DNA from: Sphingorhabdus wooponensis
GTDB taxonomy: Bacteria > Pseudomonadota > Alphaproteobacteria > Sphingomonadales > Sphingomonadaceae
Direction: 5' to 3'
DNA length: 64,000 nucleotides
Assembly: GCF_003933235.1 (NCBI RefSeq)
Contig: NZ_RWJI01000001.1
Coordinates: 626,001 to 690,000 of the forward strand
Shown here: positions 1 to 9,688 of the stretch, in pieces
Numbering within the stretch: the stretch's first letter is position 1
How the letters are laid out: each line of letters opens with the position of its first letter
The notes under the pieces: model-generated
What the model was told of the DNA's origin: nothing
Databases searched by the model: none
What the model saw: the letters and a program-made list of their open reading frames with translations, nothing else
Made by a program: the position numbers and the translations under genes

Positions 1-1
1 T

Positions 2-493
2 CAGACCGGCGGCCTGCCGCTGGCCCTGAATCATGCTTTTGCAAAGCTGATGGTAAAAATTGGTAAGGGCAATGATGCCGCTTGGAAAATCAGCGAGAAG
101 CCGATGTCGCCTATGGAAATGCGTGGCAAAATGTTGACGCATGACGATGCCCGTTACGAAGACGAAATCGCCTGGTGGAAATTGCGTCCTAATGTCAAAT
201 TAGGCCCGCCAAGCTGGCATTGGATCGAACGGGCAATTGCATCCATCCGTATGCTGGAAGCACCGGGCTTGCTGGAGGCCGTAAAAACGCCCATTTTGCT
301 GCTCGCGACCACTGGGGACCAATTGGTTAGCACGCCGCGCGTCATCGCCGACAGTAAGCGCCTGCCACATGCCGAAATATTGATTTTTGGCAAGGAAGCC
401 GCGCATGAATTGTTGCGGGAGGCGGATCCCGTGCGTGACCAGTGCCTCGCGCGGATCGACAGCTTTTTGGAAGCTAACGCACCGCGACCATGA
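2..493 (+). CDS. alpha/beta hydrolase, lysophospholipase-like, 3' part only
   Basis: The reading frame is open from the first bases of the window, so the gene begins upstream and only its C-terminal ~163 residues are visible. The fragment resembles the serine aminopeptidase S33 / lysophospholipase branch of alpha/beta hydrolases. The segment ILLLATTGDQLVS carries the probable catalytic Asp, and AAHELLRE near the C-terminus carries the probable catalytic His. The nucleophile Ser would lie before the window. By family such enzymes cleave acyl esters of lysophospholipids or monoglycerides; the substrate here is unknown. Its stop overlaps the start of the next gene (ATGA), so the two are probably co-translated. 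Confidence 0.75.
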   Translation, partial: QTGGLPLALNHAFAKLMVKIGKGNDAAWKISEKPMSPMEMRGKMLTHDDARYEDEIAWWKLRPNVKLGPPSWHWIERAIASIRMLEAPGLLEAVKTPILLLATTGDQLVSTPRVIADSKRLPHAEILIFGKEAAHELLREADPVRDQCLARIDSFLEANAPRP

Positions 494-1599
494 GCGACTT
501 TGACTTTGCGATTATCGGTGCCGGCATTGCCGGCGCAAGCCTTGCCGCCCAATTGTCCGCGCGGGCATCTGTAGCGTTGATTGAGGCAGAGGCGCATCCC
601 GGTTATCATTCGACCGGCCGGTCGGCGGCATTTTGGGTCGAATGTTATGGCGGGCCAGCGGTGCAACCGCTCACCACCGCTTCGGGGCCGTTTCTGGCCG
701 CGCCGCCTGCGGATTTTCATGACGGCCCATTGATGCACAAGCGCGGTGCGCTGCACATCGGCACATCGGAACAGACGCCGATGGCGGACAATATGCTCGC
801 CGAATTTGCGGCCAGCGGCGTGCAGATCGATGTCAGTGACCGCGCGGCTGTAGCGGCGCGTGTTCCGGGATTACGCAGCGAATGGACGCATGGCCTTTGG
901 GAACCAGACTGTTGCGACATTGATGTTGCCGCACTCCATGCCGCATATTTGCGCCAAGCCAAACAACAAGGCGCGGCGCTACACTGCAACAGCCGACTGA
1001 ACGCCGCTAAGTGGCGAAATGGCCTCTGGCAGATTGCGGCAGGCGGCTTGAACTGCACGGCAAAAATCATCATCAACGCGGCGGGCGCATGGGCGGATGA
1101 CGTGGCGCAAATGGCGCAGGTCCAGCCCCTGAACATCCAACCCTATCGCCGCACCATTGCACAATTGGTCGTGTCGCCAGACGTACCGGCGGACTTGCCC
1201 TTGGTCATTGGACTGGACGGTAGTTTCTACTTCAAGCCTGACGCAGGCGGCCGCTTATGGCTTAGTCCGCATGACGAAACGGCAACCTCGCCCTGCGACG
1301 CTGCACCAGAGGAGTTGGACGTTGCCACCGCCATTGATCGTCTGCAGACCGTTGTGGATTGGGACATTCAGCGCGTCGAACATAAATGGGCTGGGCTGCG
1401 CAGCTTCGCACCGGATCGATTGCCCGTCATCGGCCGTGATGGAGCGAATGACGCATTTTTCTGGTTCGCGGGGCAGGGCGGCTTTGGTATCCAGACCGCA
1501 CCTGCCGCAGCGCAGCTTGCCGCGTCATTGCTCGATGAAGCTATCACCGCGCCGTCCAAAGTCGACGCGTATGTCTATACGCCATCGCGGTTTCGTTAA
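490..1599 (+). CDS. FAD-dependent amino-acid oxidase/dehydrogenase-like protein (DAO fold)
   Basis: The 369-residue protein starts with a Rossmann FAD motif, [15 protein letters not shown] (GxGxxG at residues 10-15). [11 protein letters not shown] follows at about residue 40, as is usual in D-amino-acid dehydrogenase/glycine-oxidase-like flavoproteins. The C-terminal [13 protein letters not shown] matches the second FAD contact of the DAO family. Such enzymes oxidise an amino or imino acid, or a related secondary amine; the substrate cannot be told from sequence. The ATG overlaps the upstream hydrolase stop. At the 3' end the stop overlaps that of the convergent rnhA by four bases, leaving no room for a separate terminator between them. 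Confidence 0.8.
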   Translation: MSDFDFAIIGAGIAGASLAAQLSARASVALIEAEAHPGYHSTGRSAAFWVECYGGPAVQPLTTASGPFLAAPPADFHDGPLMHKRGALHIGTSEQTPMADNMLAEFAASGVQIDVSDRAAVAARVPGLRSEWTHGLWEPDCCDIDVAALHAAYLRQAKQQGAALHCNSRLNAAKWRNGLWQIAAGGLNCTAKIIINAAGAWADDVAQMAQVQPLNIQPYRRTIAQLVVSPDVPADLPLVIGLDGSFYFKPDAGGRLWLSPHDETATSPCDAAPEELDVATAIDRLQTVVDWDIQRVEHKWAGLRSFAPDRLPVIGRDGANDAFFWFAGQGGFGIQTAPAAAQLAASLLDEAITAPSKVDAYVYTPSRFR

Positions 1600-2036
1600 C
1601 GCTGCGCCGCAATCTCCGCTGCGTCACTGGCCAGCCGATCGGCGCGTTCATTTTCCGGATGGCCACTATGCCCTTTCACCCAAATCCATTCGACCTGATG
1701 CCGGGCAGCGGCGTCGATAAGGTCACGCCATAAATCGGCGTTGCGGACGGGCTGTTTTGATGCGTTTTTCCAACCATTGCGTTGCCAGCCGTGGATCCAT
1801 TTGGTGATACCATCGAGGACATATTTGCTGTCAGTGTGCAATTTGACATGGCACGGCTCGATCAGGGTTTTGAGCGCCTGAATCGCCGCGGAAAGTTCCA
1901 TACGGTTGTTGGTAGTGTCGGGTTCGCCGCCCGAAATTTCTTTTTCATGCTTACCATAACGGATTACAGCGCCCCAACCGCCTGGGCCGGGGTTACCCTT
2001 GCAGGCACCATCGGTGAAAATCTCAAGCTTTTTCAC
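1596..2036 (-). CDS. rnhA: ribonuclease HI
   Basis: This 146-residue protein is a full-length type 1 RNase H, which cleaves the RNA strand of RNA-DNA hybrids (R-loops, Okazaki primers) in the cytoplasm. The carboxylates of the metal site are visible: D9 ([17 protein letters not shown]), E47 (NNRMEL), D69 (LHTDSKYV) and D134 ([11 protein letters not shown]). H124 lies in the flexible GHSGHPENE loop. The gene is the last of ispH-thrB-rnhA on the minus strand; its ATG overlaps the thrB stop by four bases. Its stop overlaps that of the convergent oxidoreductase. Confidence 0.97.
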   Translation of the reverse strand: MKKLEIFTDGACKGNPGPGGWGAVIRYGKHEKEISGGEPDTTNNRMELSAAIQALKTLIEPCHVKLHTDSKYVLDGITKWIHGWQRNGWKNASKQPVRNADLWRDLIDAAARHQVEWIWVKGHSGHPENERADRLASDAAEIAAQR

Positions 2037-3007
2037 GTATAATGCCCCAACATATTCTCAACATGTCTGCCATCACTGTAAAAATCCAGTCGGCGCAGGA
2101 AAGCCAGCGGATCTTTGCGCGTCACAAGCGCATTTGCCGGCGTGTTAATCCAGTCATAACACCGCGTAAGCAGGAACCGCAGGCACGCGCCGCGCAGCAA
2201 TATAGGTAAAGCCTCCCGCGTTGCGGTGTCCAAGGGTAGGTAATCCGCATAACCCGAAAGCAAGCCGGCGCTCACCTCTGCATCAAAAGCGGTTCCATCA
2301 TTGGAAAAGCACCATGCGCTGTGCGTTACCGCTAAGTCATAAGCGCGGACTTCCGAGCAAGCGAAGTAGAAGTCGATTAGCCCACTGACATTGTCGCCCA
2401 GCATCAGGACATTGTCCGGAAATAGATCGGCATGAATCGCCGCAACGGGCAGATCGGTTGGCCAATACGCCTCGAGATAATCACATTCGGCAAAGACCCT
2501 CGCCGAAAGACCAGTCGCGATGGATTCAAGTCCCTCAACCGTGCAGCGTGACGCCAAGGGCCGCCATGCCGAAACGCCAAGGCTATTTGGCCGCGACAAG
2601 GTAAAGTCTGCCAGCGCCTGATGCATGTGCCCCAATGCCGCGCCCGTGGAATGCGCCTGTGCCTCCGTCGGCTCCGTTACCGAAACGCCATCCAGAAATT
2701 CGATGAGGCAGGCCGGTCGACCCGCAATCGTCTGAAGCCATTGGCCATCACGATCGGTGATAAACTGTGGCACCTTGCAGCCTGCGTCGTGTAAATGTTT
2801 GAGCAAAGCATAGAAAAACGGCAGATCATCAGGATTTACGCGGTTTTCATAAAGAGTCAGGATGAAGCGACTTTGCGTGGTTTGCACGAAGAAATTGCTG
2901 TTCTCGACACCCTCTGCAATGCCCTTCAATGCGACAAGTTTGCCGACATCATAATGCGCCAGCAATGTGTCAACCTGCTGCGGCCCTAACTGGGTATAAA
3001 CCGCCAA
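2033..3007 (-). CDS. thrB: homoserine kinase (aminoglycoside phosphotransferase-fold, ThrB type)
   Basis: The 324-residue protein has the APH/choline-kinase fold used by homoserine kinases of many alpha- and gammaproteobacteria, not the GHMP fold of E. coli ThrB. The kinase core is seen as [10 protein letters not shown] (H192, D194, N199) followed by LIDFYFA, where D212 should bind metal. It would phosphorylate L-homoserine with ATP for threonine synthesis. Start: ATG giving [12 protein letters not shown], one base after ispH. It overlaps rnhA by four bases. The assignment rests on full-length resemblance and on the ispH-thrB-rnhA order I associate with sphingomonads; related APH-fold kinases remain possible. 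Confidence 0.9.
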   Translation of the reverse strand: MAVYTQLGPQQVDTLLAHYDVGKLVALKGIAEGVENSNFFVQTTQSRFILTLYENRVNPDDLPFFYALLKHLHDAGCKVPQFITDRDGQWLQTIAGRPACLIEFLDGVSVTEPTEAQAHSTGAALGHMHQALADFTLSRPNSLGVSAWRPLASRCTVEGLESIATGLSARVFAECDYLEAYWPTDLPVAAIHADLFPDNVLMLGDNVSGLIDFYFACSEVRAYDLAVTHSAWCFSNDGTAFDAEVSAGLLSGYADYLPLDTATREALPILLRGACLRFLLTRCYDWINTPANALVTRKDPLAFLRRLDFYSDGRHVENMLGHYT

Positions 3008-3008
3008 A

Positions 3009-3980
3009 TCAGTTCGCCACGCTGGCCAGTTCGCGTGGCAGTTTGAATGTGACGGTCTCTTCTGCAGTCGTCACCTGCTGCTCATCCAAATCGAAATGCA
3101 GCGAGAGTGCGTCGATAATCTCACGCACCAAAACTTCAGGGGCCGACGCACCTGCGGTTAGGCCAAGCGTATGGACATCATCAAACCAATTGAGGCTGAT
3201 ATCTTCTGCGCGCTGAACCAGATAGGCAGTTGCACCGGACCGTACCGCAACTTCCACCAGACGCAGTGAGTTGGAGCTATTCGGCGCACCAATGACGAGA
3301 ACAAGGTCACATTCATGCGCAATCGCTTTGACCGATTCTTGACGATTGGATGTGGCGTAACAGATATCCTCACCCTTGGGACCGACAATATTGGGGAAGC
3401 GCTGTTGAAGGATGCCCACGATTTCGGACGTATCATCGACAGACAATGTTGTTTGCGTCAAAAATGCGAGATTGTTCGGGTCTGCGGGCGCAATTGAACG
3501 CGCATCGTCAGCGGTTTCCACTAAAGTCATCGCACCAATGGGCACTTGGCCAAAGGTACCGATGACTTCGGGATGTCCTTCATGACCGACAAAAATGATG
3601 TGGCGGCCGGCTTCCACTTGTCGTTCGGCTTGCCTGTGGACTTTTGAAACCAAGGGGCAGGTCGCGTCGAAATAGGCGAGGCCGCGTTGCTGCGCATTGG
3701 CGGGTACCGATTTTGGAACCCCATGCGCGGAAAATACCACATGGCCGCCATCGGGCACTTCATCAAGCTCCTCAACAAAAACTGCGCCTTTGGCTTTTAG
3801 GCTATCGACCACATAGCGATTATGTACGATTTCATGGCGGACATAGACTGGCGCGCCATGTTGTTCGAGCGCTATCTCTACAATCTGGATGGCGCGGTCA
3901 ACGCCGGCGCAAAAACCACGGGGCGCGGCTAGAAGCAGGCGGAGCGATTTTTTGGAGAGTGTTTGTTCAGTCATGCGCAA
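3009..3980 (-). CDS. ispH: 4-hydroxy-3-methylbut-2-enyl diphosphate reductase
   Basis: The last enzyme of the MEP (non-mevalonate) isoprenoid pathway, reducing HMBPP to IPP and DMAPP. The three cysteines that hold the iron-sulfur cluster are visible in [12 protein letters not shown] near the N-terminus, [11 protein letters not shown] in the middle and [10 protein letters not shown]. The substrate-binding EIVHNRYVV and SSNSLRL motifs are present too. The length of 323 residues is typical. Two ATG codons lie two codons apart (MRMTEQ); the second, at 3974, is equally possible. It is the first gene of ispH-thrB-rnhA and is divergent from the lipoprotein gene at 4111, with about 130 bases between. 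Confidence 0.97.
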   Translation of the reverse strand: MRMTEQTLSKKSLRLLLAAPRGFCAGVDRAIQIVEIALEQHGAPVYVRHEIVHNRYVVDSLKAKGAVFVEELDEVPDGGHVVFSAHGVPKSVPANAQQRGLAYFDATCPLVSKVHRQAERQVEAGRHIIFVGHEGHPEVIGTFGQVPIGAMTLVETADDARSIAPADPNNLAFLTQTTLSVDDTSEIVGILQQRFPNIVGPKGEDICYATSNRQESVKAIAHECDLVLVIGAPNSSNSLRLVEVAVRSGATAYLVQRAEDISLNWFDDVHTLGLTAGASAPEVLVREIIDALSLHFDLDEQQVTTAEETVTFKLPRELASVAN

Positions 3981-4110
3981 TCTTCCTTAGTTAAAGTCGC
4001 TGCATCCGCCAAGACCTTTCCCCTGTTGCGCGGGCCGCAATGGGGGGATAAGGACCAATGCACGTTTCGCACCCGCGACCCAAGTATAAGAAAACCGAGG
4101 ATTGCCCTTT

Positions 4111-4761
4111 ATGAACTTCGCCGTCAAAGCCCTGACCATAGGTATTGCCGCAGCTACTTTGGCCGGTTGCTCACGCGACGGCGACCTGGATGTTGCTGCT
4201 GGTGTTGGCGTAAATGTCACGCGGTCCGGCTGCCCAACGGTTGCGGTGCCCGATGGCACGGGAGACATTACCATTTTTAACCCATCGAACAGCACGGACG
4301 CCGATGCTATCGATGTGGTTGCGGCAATCACGAATATTCGCGCTACATGCAATGAAAGTGGCGATAAAATTTTCTCGCAAGCAGCATTTGACGTGCAAGC
4401 GCGGCGCAGCGATGCGCGTGGAAGCCGGACGGTAACAATACCCTATTTTAACACGGTGGTTCAGGGCGGCAGCGCCGTTGTTGCCAAGCGCGTTGGCCAA
4501 GTCACACTGCAATTCGCCGATGGCCAGCAACGCGCATCGGCGCAGGCGCAGGCAGCGGGTTATATCGATAAGAACGCTGCTAGCCTGCCTGCAGAAATCG
4601 TGCAGAAAATCACCAAGAAGCGTAAACCGGGCGACCCCGACGCAGCGCTTGACCCCATGGCCGATCCCGAAGTGCGCGCAGCGGTTGTCCGATCAAGCTT
4701 TGAAATGCTCATCGGTTTTCAGCTGACCGAAGATCAGCTGCGTTACAATGTCACGCGTTGA
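4111..4761 (+). CDS. predicted outer- or inner-membrane lipoprotein, unknown function
   Basis: The protein of 216 residues has a lipoprotein signal peptide, MNFAVKALTIGIAAATLAGC, with lipobox LAGC and Cys at residue 20. The ATG at 4111 is chosen over an in-frame TTG at 4102 because GAGGA sits nine bases before it and the signal peptide starts there. The rest is soluble, with a possible beta-rich middle (VAAITNIRATCNESG) and a charged C-terminal tail (KKRKPGDPDAALDPMADPE). I do not recognise a domain. It ends 25 bases before argS on the same strand and could share its transcript. Confidence 0.75.
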   Translation: MNFAVKALTIGIAAATLAGCSRDGDLDVAAGVGVNVTRSGCPTVAVPDGTGDITIFNPSNSTDADAIDVVAAITNIRATCNESGDKIFSQAAFDVQARRSDARGSRTVTIPYFNTVVQGGSAVVAKRVGQVTLQFADGQQRASAQAQAAGYIDKNAASLPAEIVQKITKKRKPGDPDAALDPMADPEVRAAVVRSSFEMLIGFQLTEDQLRYNVTR

Positions 4762-4786
4762 TCCGCGTTAATTTCAAGGCACAGTC

Positions 4787-6508
4787 ATGACTCTTTTTGA
4801 ACAATATGCAGCGCATGTCGATCATGCGCTGAACGCACTTGTGACGCTCGGAACCTTGCCAGCGGATTTGGACCGTAGCAATGTAACGGTCGAGCCGCCG
4901 CGCGATGCGACGCATGGCGATATCTCCACCAATGCAGCCATGGTGCTGGCGAAACCCGCAGGAACCAACCCGCGTGCCTTGGCGGAGGCTTTGTCGGTTG
5001 AACTAGCTAAGGTTGCTAGCGTTACTGCTGTCGAAATTGCTGGGCCTGGGTTTCTAAACCTGCGGCTCGATGCTTCGGCATGGCTTGAGGAATTGCGCGC
5101 TATGGCGACCTCAGGCGATGATTATGGCCGCTCGCATGTGGGTGATGGTAAGTCGGTGAACTTAGAATATGTCTCCGCGAACCCAACTGGTCCCATGCAT
5201 ATGGGGCATTGCCGCGGCGCTGTGGTCGGTGATGCTTTGGCCAAATTGCTCGAATTTGCCGGCTATCGGGTCATCCGCGAATATTATATCAACGACGCAG
5301 GTGGCCAAGTTGATGTCCTCGCCCGCTCAGCGCATTTACGTTATCGTGAGGCCTTGGGCGAGACCATCGAAATCGCGGAGGGTCTGTATCCCGGAGATTA
5401 TCTAATCCCCGTCGGCCAGCAGCTGGCGAAGCGTTTTGGTGCTCAATATGTCGCCGCGCCAGAACACGAATGGCTTGCGTTGTTCCGCAAGGCCGCCGTT
5501 GCCGAAATGATGGAGATGATCAAGGCGGACTTGGCCTTGCTGGGCATCCACCATGACCTGTTTTCGTCCGAAGCTGAACTGCATGAAGCAGGTAAGGCGG
5601 ATGTCGCAGAGAAGGAACTGCGTGCGCGCGGACTTGTCTATGATGGCGAATTGGAAAAGCCAAAGGGCAAAGAAATCGAAGATTGGGAGCCTGTAACGCT
5701 ACCCTTGTTCCGCTCAACGCAATTTGGCGATGACCAAGACCGGCCTATCAAAAAATCCAACGGCAGCTGGACCTATTTTGGTGCGGATCTCGCTTATCAT
5801 TTCCAGAAAAGCCAAGGCGTCGATGCTATGATCGACATTTGGGGCGCGGATCATGCGGGCACAGTCAAACGAATCAAGGCGGCTGTCAATGCGCTGACCG
5901 GTGGTAAGGTCGATTTCGATGTGAAGTTGGTGCAGATGGTTCGCCTGCTGCGCGGTGGCGAACCTGTTAAAATGTCCAAAAGGTCAGGCAGCTTCGTAAC
6001 CTTGGCTGAGGTCATTGAAGAAGTGGGCAAGGACGTTGTCCGCTTTACGATGCTGACCCGCAAGGCTGATGCGCAGATGGATTTCGATTTCGCCAAGGTG
6101 GTGGAAGCATCGAAGGATAATCCGGTATTCTATGTGCAATATGCGCATGCGCGTATATCGTCGACCATGCGCAAGGCAGAGCTCGAAGGGCTTGGCCCCG
6201 ATGGCACGCATATAGCGTTGCTGGGCGATGCGGAAATCGGCCTTATCCGTGAAGCCGCAAATTTCCCGCGGATTGTGGAAGCTGCCGCAAAATCAGGCGA
6301 GCCGCACAGAATTGCTTTTTATCTTAATGATTTGGCAGCTGCGTTCCACGCTTATTGGAACTTGGGCAATGACCAGCCAGATAAGCGTTTCATATTGGCA
6401 CAAAATCCTGACATGACAGGCGCGAGGCTTTTCATGGCACAAAATATCGGGCAAGTTCTGCGCAATGGATTGCGGCTGATGGGGGTCGAAGCCGCATACA
6501 ACATGTAA
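4787..6508 (+). CDS. argS: arginyl-tRNA synthetase
   Basis: This 573-residue class I aminoacyl-tRNA synthetase charges tRNA-Arg. The HIGH-type signature is NPTGPMHMGHCRG (HMGH at residues 138-141) and the KMSKS-type loop is EPVKMSKRSGS at about residue 395. The N-terminal ~110 residues form the ArgRS-specific add-1 domain, which recognises the tRNA D-loop. The C-terminal helical DALR domain ends in GLRLMGVEAAYNM. The length is normal for a bacterial enzyme. It lies between a lipoprotein gene and a SPOR-domain gene 18 bases downstream, so the three may form one transcript. Confidence 0.98.
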   Translation: MTLFEQYAAHVDHALNALVTLGTLPADLDRSNVTVEPPRDATHGDISTNAAMVLAKPAGTNPRALAEALSVELAKVASVTAVEIAGPGFLNLRLDASAWLEELRAMATSGDDYGRSHVGDGKSVNLEYVSANPTGPMHMGHCRGAVVGDALAKLLEFAGYRVIREYYINDAGGQVDVLARSAHLRYREALGETIEIAEGLYPGDYLIPVGQQLAKRFGAQYVAAPEHEWLALFRKAAVAEMMEMIKADLALLGIHHDLFSSEAELHEAGKADVAEKELRARGLVYDGELEKPKGKEIEDWEPVTLPLFRSTQFGDDQDRPIKKSNGSWTYFGADLAYHFQKSQGVDAMIDIWGADHAGTVKRIKAAVNALTGGKVDFDVKLVQMVRLLRGGEPVKMSKRSGSFVTLAEVIEEVGKDVVRFTMLTRKADAQMDFDFAKVVEASKDNPVFYVQYAHARISSTMRKAELEGLGPDGTHIALLGDAEIGLIREAANFPRIVEAAAKSGEPHRIAFYLNDLAAAFHAYWNLGNDQPDKRFILAQNPDMTGARLFMAQNIGQVLRNGLRLMGVEAAYNM

Positions 6509-6526
6509 TGACGGGGACGTGACGTG

Positions 6527-7186
6527 ATGGACCGCAACAATGATGGGCTGAATCTCGACGACAATGATCGCTTGCCGTGGCTCGAAACCGCTGACGGTAA
6601 TTCAGCTACCGCGAACGGATCGTTTATGCGGGGCGCCTTCTGGGCGGTTGGGGGCTTAGCGTTGCTCGCGGCGATTGTGGGGGGATATTATTGGCTTCAA
6701 CCCCGACAAGCGGGCGGCGCAAATGGCACAGGCGAACTGATTGTCGCGCCCAAGGGCAGTTATAAGGAAAAGCCTGCGGATGCGGGCGGCAAAAGCTTTG
6801 AAGGTGAAGGCGATTCTGCTTTTGCCGCAAGCGAAGGTCAGAAAACAGGCGCTGTGCTTGCAGGGCCCTCCGTTGGGACTGTCCCGCTACCCCAACCCAC
6901 AGCGGTGCAGCCAGCGCCCCCCGTTGCAATCAAGAGCGCGCCTACAAATGCCGTCTTAGTGCAACTTGGTGCGTTCGGCGATTCCGCTAAGGCCGAAGCG
7001 GCGTGGACGGGTCTAAAAAAACGCTTTGGTTTTTTGGCGGGACTGAACAGCAAGATTGCTCAAGCCAATGTAGAAGGAGGGCGCTCGGTTTTTCGCCTGC
7101 AGGCCGTCACTGCGAACTCATCCGAAGCGCAGCAACTCTGTGCGAAGTTGAAGGTAGCGGGTGAGAATTGCCTTATTGTGCGGTAG
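6527..7186 (+). CDS. SPOR-domain single-pass membrane protein
   Basis: The 219-residue protein has a short acidic cytoplasmic N-terminus, a single membrane helix at residues ~37-57 (AFWAVGGLALLAAIVGGYYWL), a Gly/Pro/Ala-rich linker and a C-terminal SPOR-like domain (VLVQLGAFGDSAKAEAAWTG ... AENCLIVR, about residues 140-219). SPOR domains bind glycan strands stripped of stem peptides and so gather at the septum. The protein is therefore probably periplasm-facing and linked to cell division, an inference from the domain. ATG at 6527 is preferred to the GTG one codon earlier. It sits between argS and nagZ. Confidence 0.85.
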   Translation: MDRNNDGLNLDDNDRLPWLETADGNSATANGSFMRGAFWAVGGLALLAAIVGGYYWLQPRQAGGANGTGELIVAPKGSYKEKPADAGGKSFEGEGDSAFAASEGQKTGAVLAGPSVGTVPLPQPTAVQPAPPVAIKSAPTNAVLVQLGAFGDSAKAEAAWTGLKKRFGFLAGLNSKIAQANVEGGRSVFRLQAVTANSSEAQQLCAKLKVAGENCLIVR

Positions 7187-7265
7187 TGAAGCGACATCCC
7201 CTTTTTCATGTTGATGCGCTATACATAGCAACTTAAGCAGCGCCAAACCTTCTGAGGAAAAGAAT

Positions 7266-7772
7266 ATGCCTGCTTTATACGATGTCTCCATTCCTGCTTT
7301 CATTCGCGGTTTGAAAAACCTCTCGAACATGCTCGAAAAGGGTAAGGTTTTCGCTGCGGAGCAAGGTATAGATTTGGCAGAATTGCTGAATGCGCGGTTG
7401 ATTGACGACATGGCCCCGCTGACAAAGCAAGTGCAGATGACAACCGATACGGCGAAGTTTGTCGCGGTGCGCGTCGGCCAAGTGGAAAACCAACCTTGGG
7501 CGGATGATGAGGTGACGTTTGACGATGTCCAAGCCCGTGTGGCCAAGGCCATATCCTTTCTGCAAGCCACATCACCCAATGGTTTTGAGGCCCGCGAAGA
7601 TGCAAAGGTCGTGCTGACTACGCCTAGCGGTGATATTCCCTTTACCGGCAGTACATATGTGCATGGCTTTGCCATCCCCAATTTCTTCTTCCATCTCAGC
7701 ATGGCCTATGCGCTGTTGCGCATGAAGGGTGTGCCCGTGGGCAAGCTCGATTTTCTGGGCGCAATCCGGTAA
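7266..7772 (+). CDS. DUF1993 family protein
   Basis: The 168-residue cytoplasmic protein resembles the DUF1993 family, four-helix proteins distantly like the DinB fold and of unknown role. Family-like parts are the N-terminal IPAFIRGLKNLSNMLEKG and the C-terminal TYVHGFAIPNFFFHLSMAYALLR. The start is supported by TGAGGAAAAGAAT just before the ATG. No signal peptide or membrane helix is seen. It stands alone between the SPOR gene (79-base gap) and nagZ (75-base gap) and may have its own promoter in the upstream gap. Confidence 0.8.
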   Translation: MPALYDVSIPAFIRGLKNLSNMLEKGKVFAAEQGIDLAELLNARLIDDMAPLTKQVQMTTDTAKFVAVRVGQVENQPWADDEVTFDDVQARVAKAISFLQATSPNGFEAREDAKVVLTTPSGDIPFTGSTYVHGFAIPNFFFHLSMAYALLRMKGVPVGKLDFLGAIR

Positions 7773-7847
7773 TTATACACAGCTAAAGCGCCACGTCCCG
7801 ATGCTCCATGCTTGCCTTGGGGGCGCGGCGGGCTTAGCGTTCTTTTT

Positions 7848-8897
7848 ATGAAGCCGGTAATATTTGGCCTATCGGGCCTGACCCTGACGGATGATGAAAA
7901 ACGACTGTTTCGCGATGTCGAGCCAGCAGGCTATATTCTGTTTAAACGTAATATTGAGGATCGCGCGCAGGTCCGTGCCCTGACAAATAGTCTGCGGACG
8001 TTGCATGGGCGCGACAATGTGCCCATCCTGATTGATCAAGAGGGTGGCCGTGTCGCGCGGATGCGTCCGCCGGTCTGGCCCGACTTCCCCGCTGGCGGCG
8101 CGTTCGACGCGCTGTATGACATCGCGCCCATCACCGCGATTGAGGCAGCCCGTTGCAATGCAGAGGCTATTGCACTCTCGCTGACCGAAGTCGGCATCAA
8201 TGTGGATTGCTTGCCTGTTCTCGATGTGCGTGTGCCTGATACCCATTCCGCTATTGGCGACCGCGCATTAGGCAGCGACCCTATGCGCGTCGCGGCCTTG
8301 GGTCGTGCAATCCTTGATGGACTTGCCTTGGGCGGCGTCATCGGCGTCGTCAAGCACATGCCGGGGCAGGGGCGCGCCACCGTAGATACCCATCATGACT
8401 TGCCGCATGTTACTGCAAGCGCAGCGGAACTTGAGCAAGACCTTGCTCCATTCCGGGCGCTCAACACCGCCGCGATGGGCATGACGGGGCATGTTGTCTA
8501 TGATGTTTGGGACAAAACGCACACCGCAACCATGTCACGCGTTGTCATTGACGACATCATTCGCCAGAGCGTCGGTTTCGATGGCCTATTGATGAGCGAC
8601 GATCTTGATATGAACGCGTTGCAAGGTGATGTCGCAAGCCGTGCTTTGGCCTGCGTACAGGCGGGCTGCGACCTTGCTCTCAACTGCTGGGGCCGCTTTG
8701 ATGAGATGGTCGCGATTGCTAACAATTTGCCTGAAATTACGCCGGTTGCCCGCGCACGGCTTGACCGCGCGATGGCACTTGCGCCGGTGCCGTTTGACGC
8801 CGACCGACTGGCACATTTACTCGACAAGCGCGACCAGTTATTGGCTTTGGCTGACGCCAGCACAAAACTCACAGGCGGAGCGACCGGCGCGGCATGA
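7848..8897 (+). CDS. nagZ: beta-N-acetylhexosaminidase (peptidoglycan recycling)
   Basis: The 349-residue protein is a glycoside hydrolase family 3 enzyme. It removes GlcNAc from anhydro-muropeptides in the cytoplasm during peptidoglycan recycling. The family signature is VVKHMPGQGRATVDTHHDLP at about residue 167, the loop holding the Asp/His catalytic pair; the nucleophile Asp is probably in GLLMSDDLDMNAL. The start is not helped by a ribosome site: TTTTT precedes the ATG. ATG 7848 is used because the NagZ fold begins at once (MKPVIFGLSGLTLT); an in-frame TTG at 7812 is less likely. It overlaps scpA by four bases. Confidence 0.93.
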   Translation: MKPVIFGLSGLTLTDDEKRLFRDVEPAGYILFKRNIEDRAQVRALTNSLRTLHGRDNVPILIDQEGGRVARMRPPVWPDFPAGGAFDALYDIAPITAIEAARCNAEAIALSLTEVGINVDCLPVLDVRVPDTHSAIGDRALGSDPMRVAALGRAILDGLALGGVIGVVKHMPGQGRATVDTHHDLPHVTASAAELEQDLAPFRALNTAAMGMTGHVVYDVWDKTHTATMSRVVIDDIIRQSVGFDGLLMSDDLDMNALQGDVASRALACVQAGCDLALNCWGRFDEMVAIANNLPEITPVARARLDRAMALAPVPFDADRLAHLLDKRDQLLALADASTKLTGGATGAA

Positions 8898-9688
8898 CCG
8901 AGCCTATGCTCTTTGACGCAGAGGACGCCCTCCGCGACGAGAGCGCTGCCAAAGCGGAATTTGGTCCCGATGTTCTGACCATCGATATCGACGGTTGGGA
9001 AGGGCCGTTGGACCTATTGCTCGCACTCGCCCGCAATCAAAAGGTTGATTTGCGGCAATTGTCTATTCTCGCCTTGGTCGAACAATATCTGGTGTTCATT
9101 GATGAGGCGCGCGCGCTGAAGCTAGAGCTTGCCGCTGATTATCTGGTGATGGCGGCGTGGCTCGCCTACCTCAAATCGGCATTATTGCTGCCGAAGGACC
9201 CGACAATTGACCCGTCGCCGGAGGAGCTTGCATTGCGCCTGCAATTGCGGCTGGAACGGTTGAACGCCATGCGGGAAAGCGGCGCACGCTTAATGGCGCG
9301 TGACCGGATTGGTCGCGACGTGTTCTTCCGCGGCACACCTGAAGGGTTGCGCGTGGTTAAAGCGCGGGCATGGGAATGCGACTATTTTGAACTGATCACC
9401 GCTTATGGCCAAATCAACGCCCGCACAGCGCCTGCGATGCACATCGTTAAAAAGCGCCAAGTCATGACGTTGGAGGAGGCGTTGGACCGCGTGTCGGCCA
9501 TGATTGGCCGTGCGATTGACTGGACAGCGATACATGCGTTTCTGCCGCCGATGGCAGACCCAGCCTTGCGTAAATCGGCTTTGGCCTCCAGCTTTGTCGC
9601 GGCCTTGGAACTCGCCAAACGTGGCATTGTAGATTTGCAGCAAGAGGCGACCTTCGCGCCATTGATGGTGAGGAAAAAGGCAAGATGA
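8894..9688 (+). CDS. scpA: segregation and condensation protein A
   Basis: This 264-residue kleisin bridges the SMC heads and, with ScpB, forms the bacterial condensin that compacts and separates chromosomes. The N-terminal domain has the family hallmark WEGPLDLLLALARNQKVDL, followed by LEQYLVFIDEARALKLE. A hydrophobic helix MAAWLAYLKSALLLP and a C-terminal winged-helix region follow. It overlaps nagZ and scpB by four bases each, so nagZ-scpA-scpB should be translationally coupled. The nagZ-scpAB-tatABC order is familiar from sphingomonads. Confidence 0.95.
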   Translation: MTEPMLFDAEDALRDESAAKAEFGPDVLTIDIDGWEGPLDLLLALARNQKVDLRQLSILALVEQYLVFIDEARALKLELAADYLVMAAWLAYLKSALLLPKDPTIDPSPEELALRLQLRLERLNAMRESGARLMARDRIGRDVFFRGTPEGLRVVKARAWECDYFELITAYGQINARTAPAMHIVKKRQVMTLEEALDRVSAMIGRAIDWTAIHAFLPPMADPALRKSALASSFVAALELAKRGIVDLQQEATFAPLMVRKKAR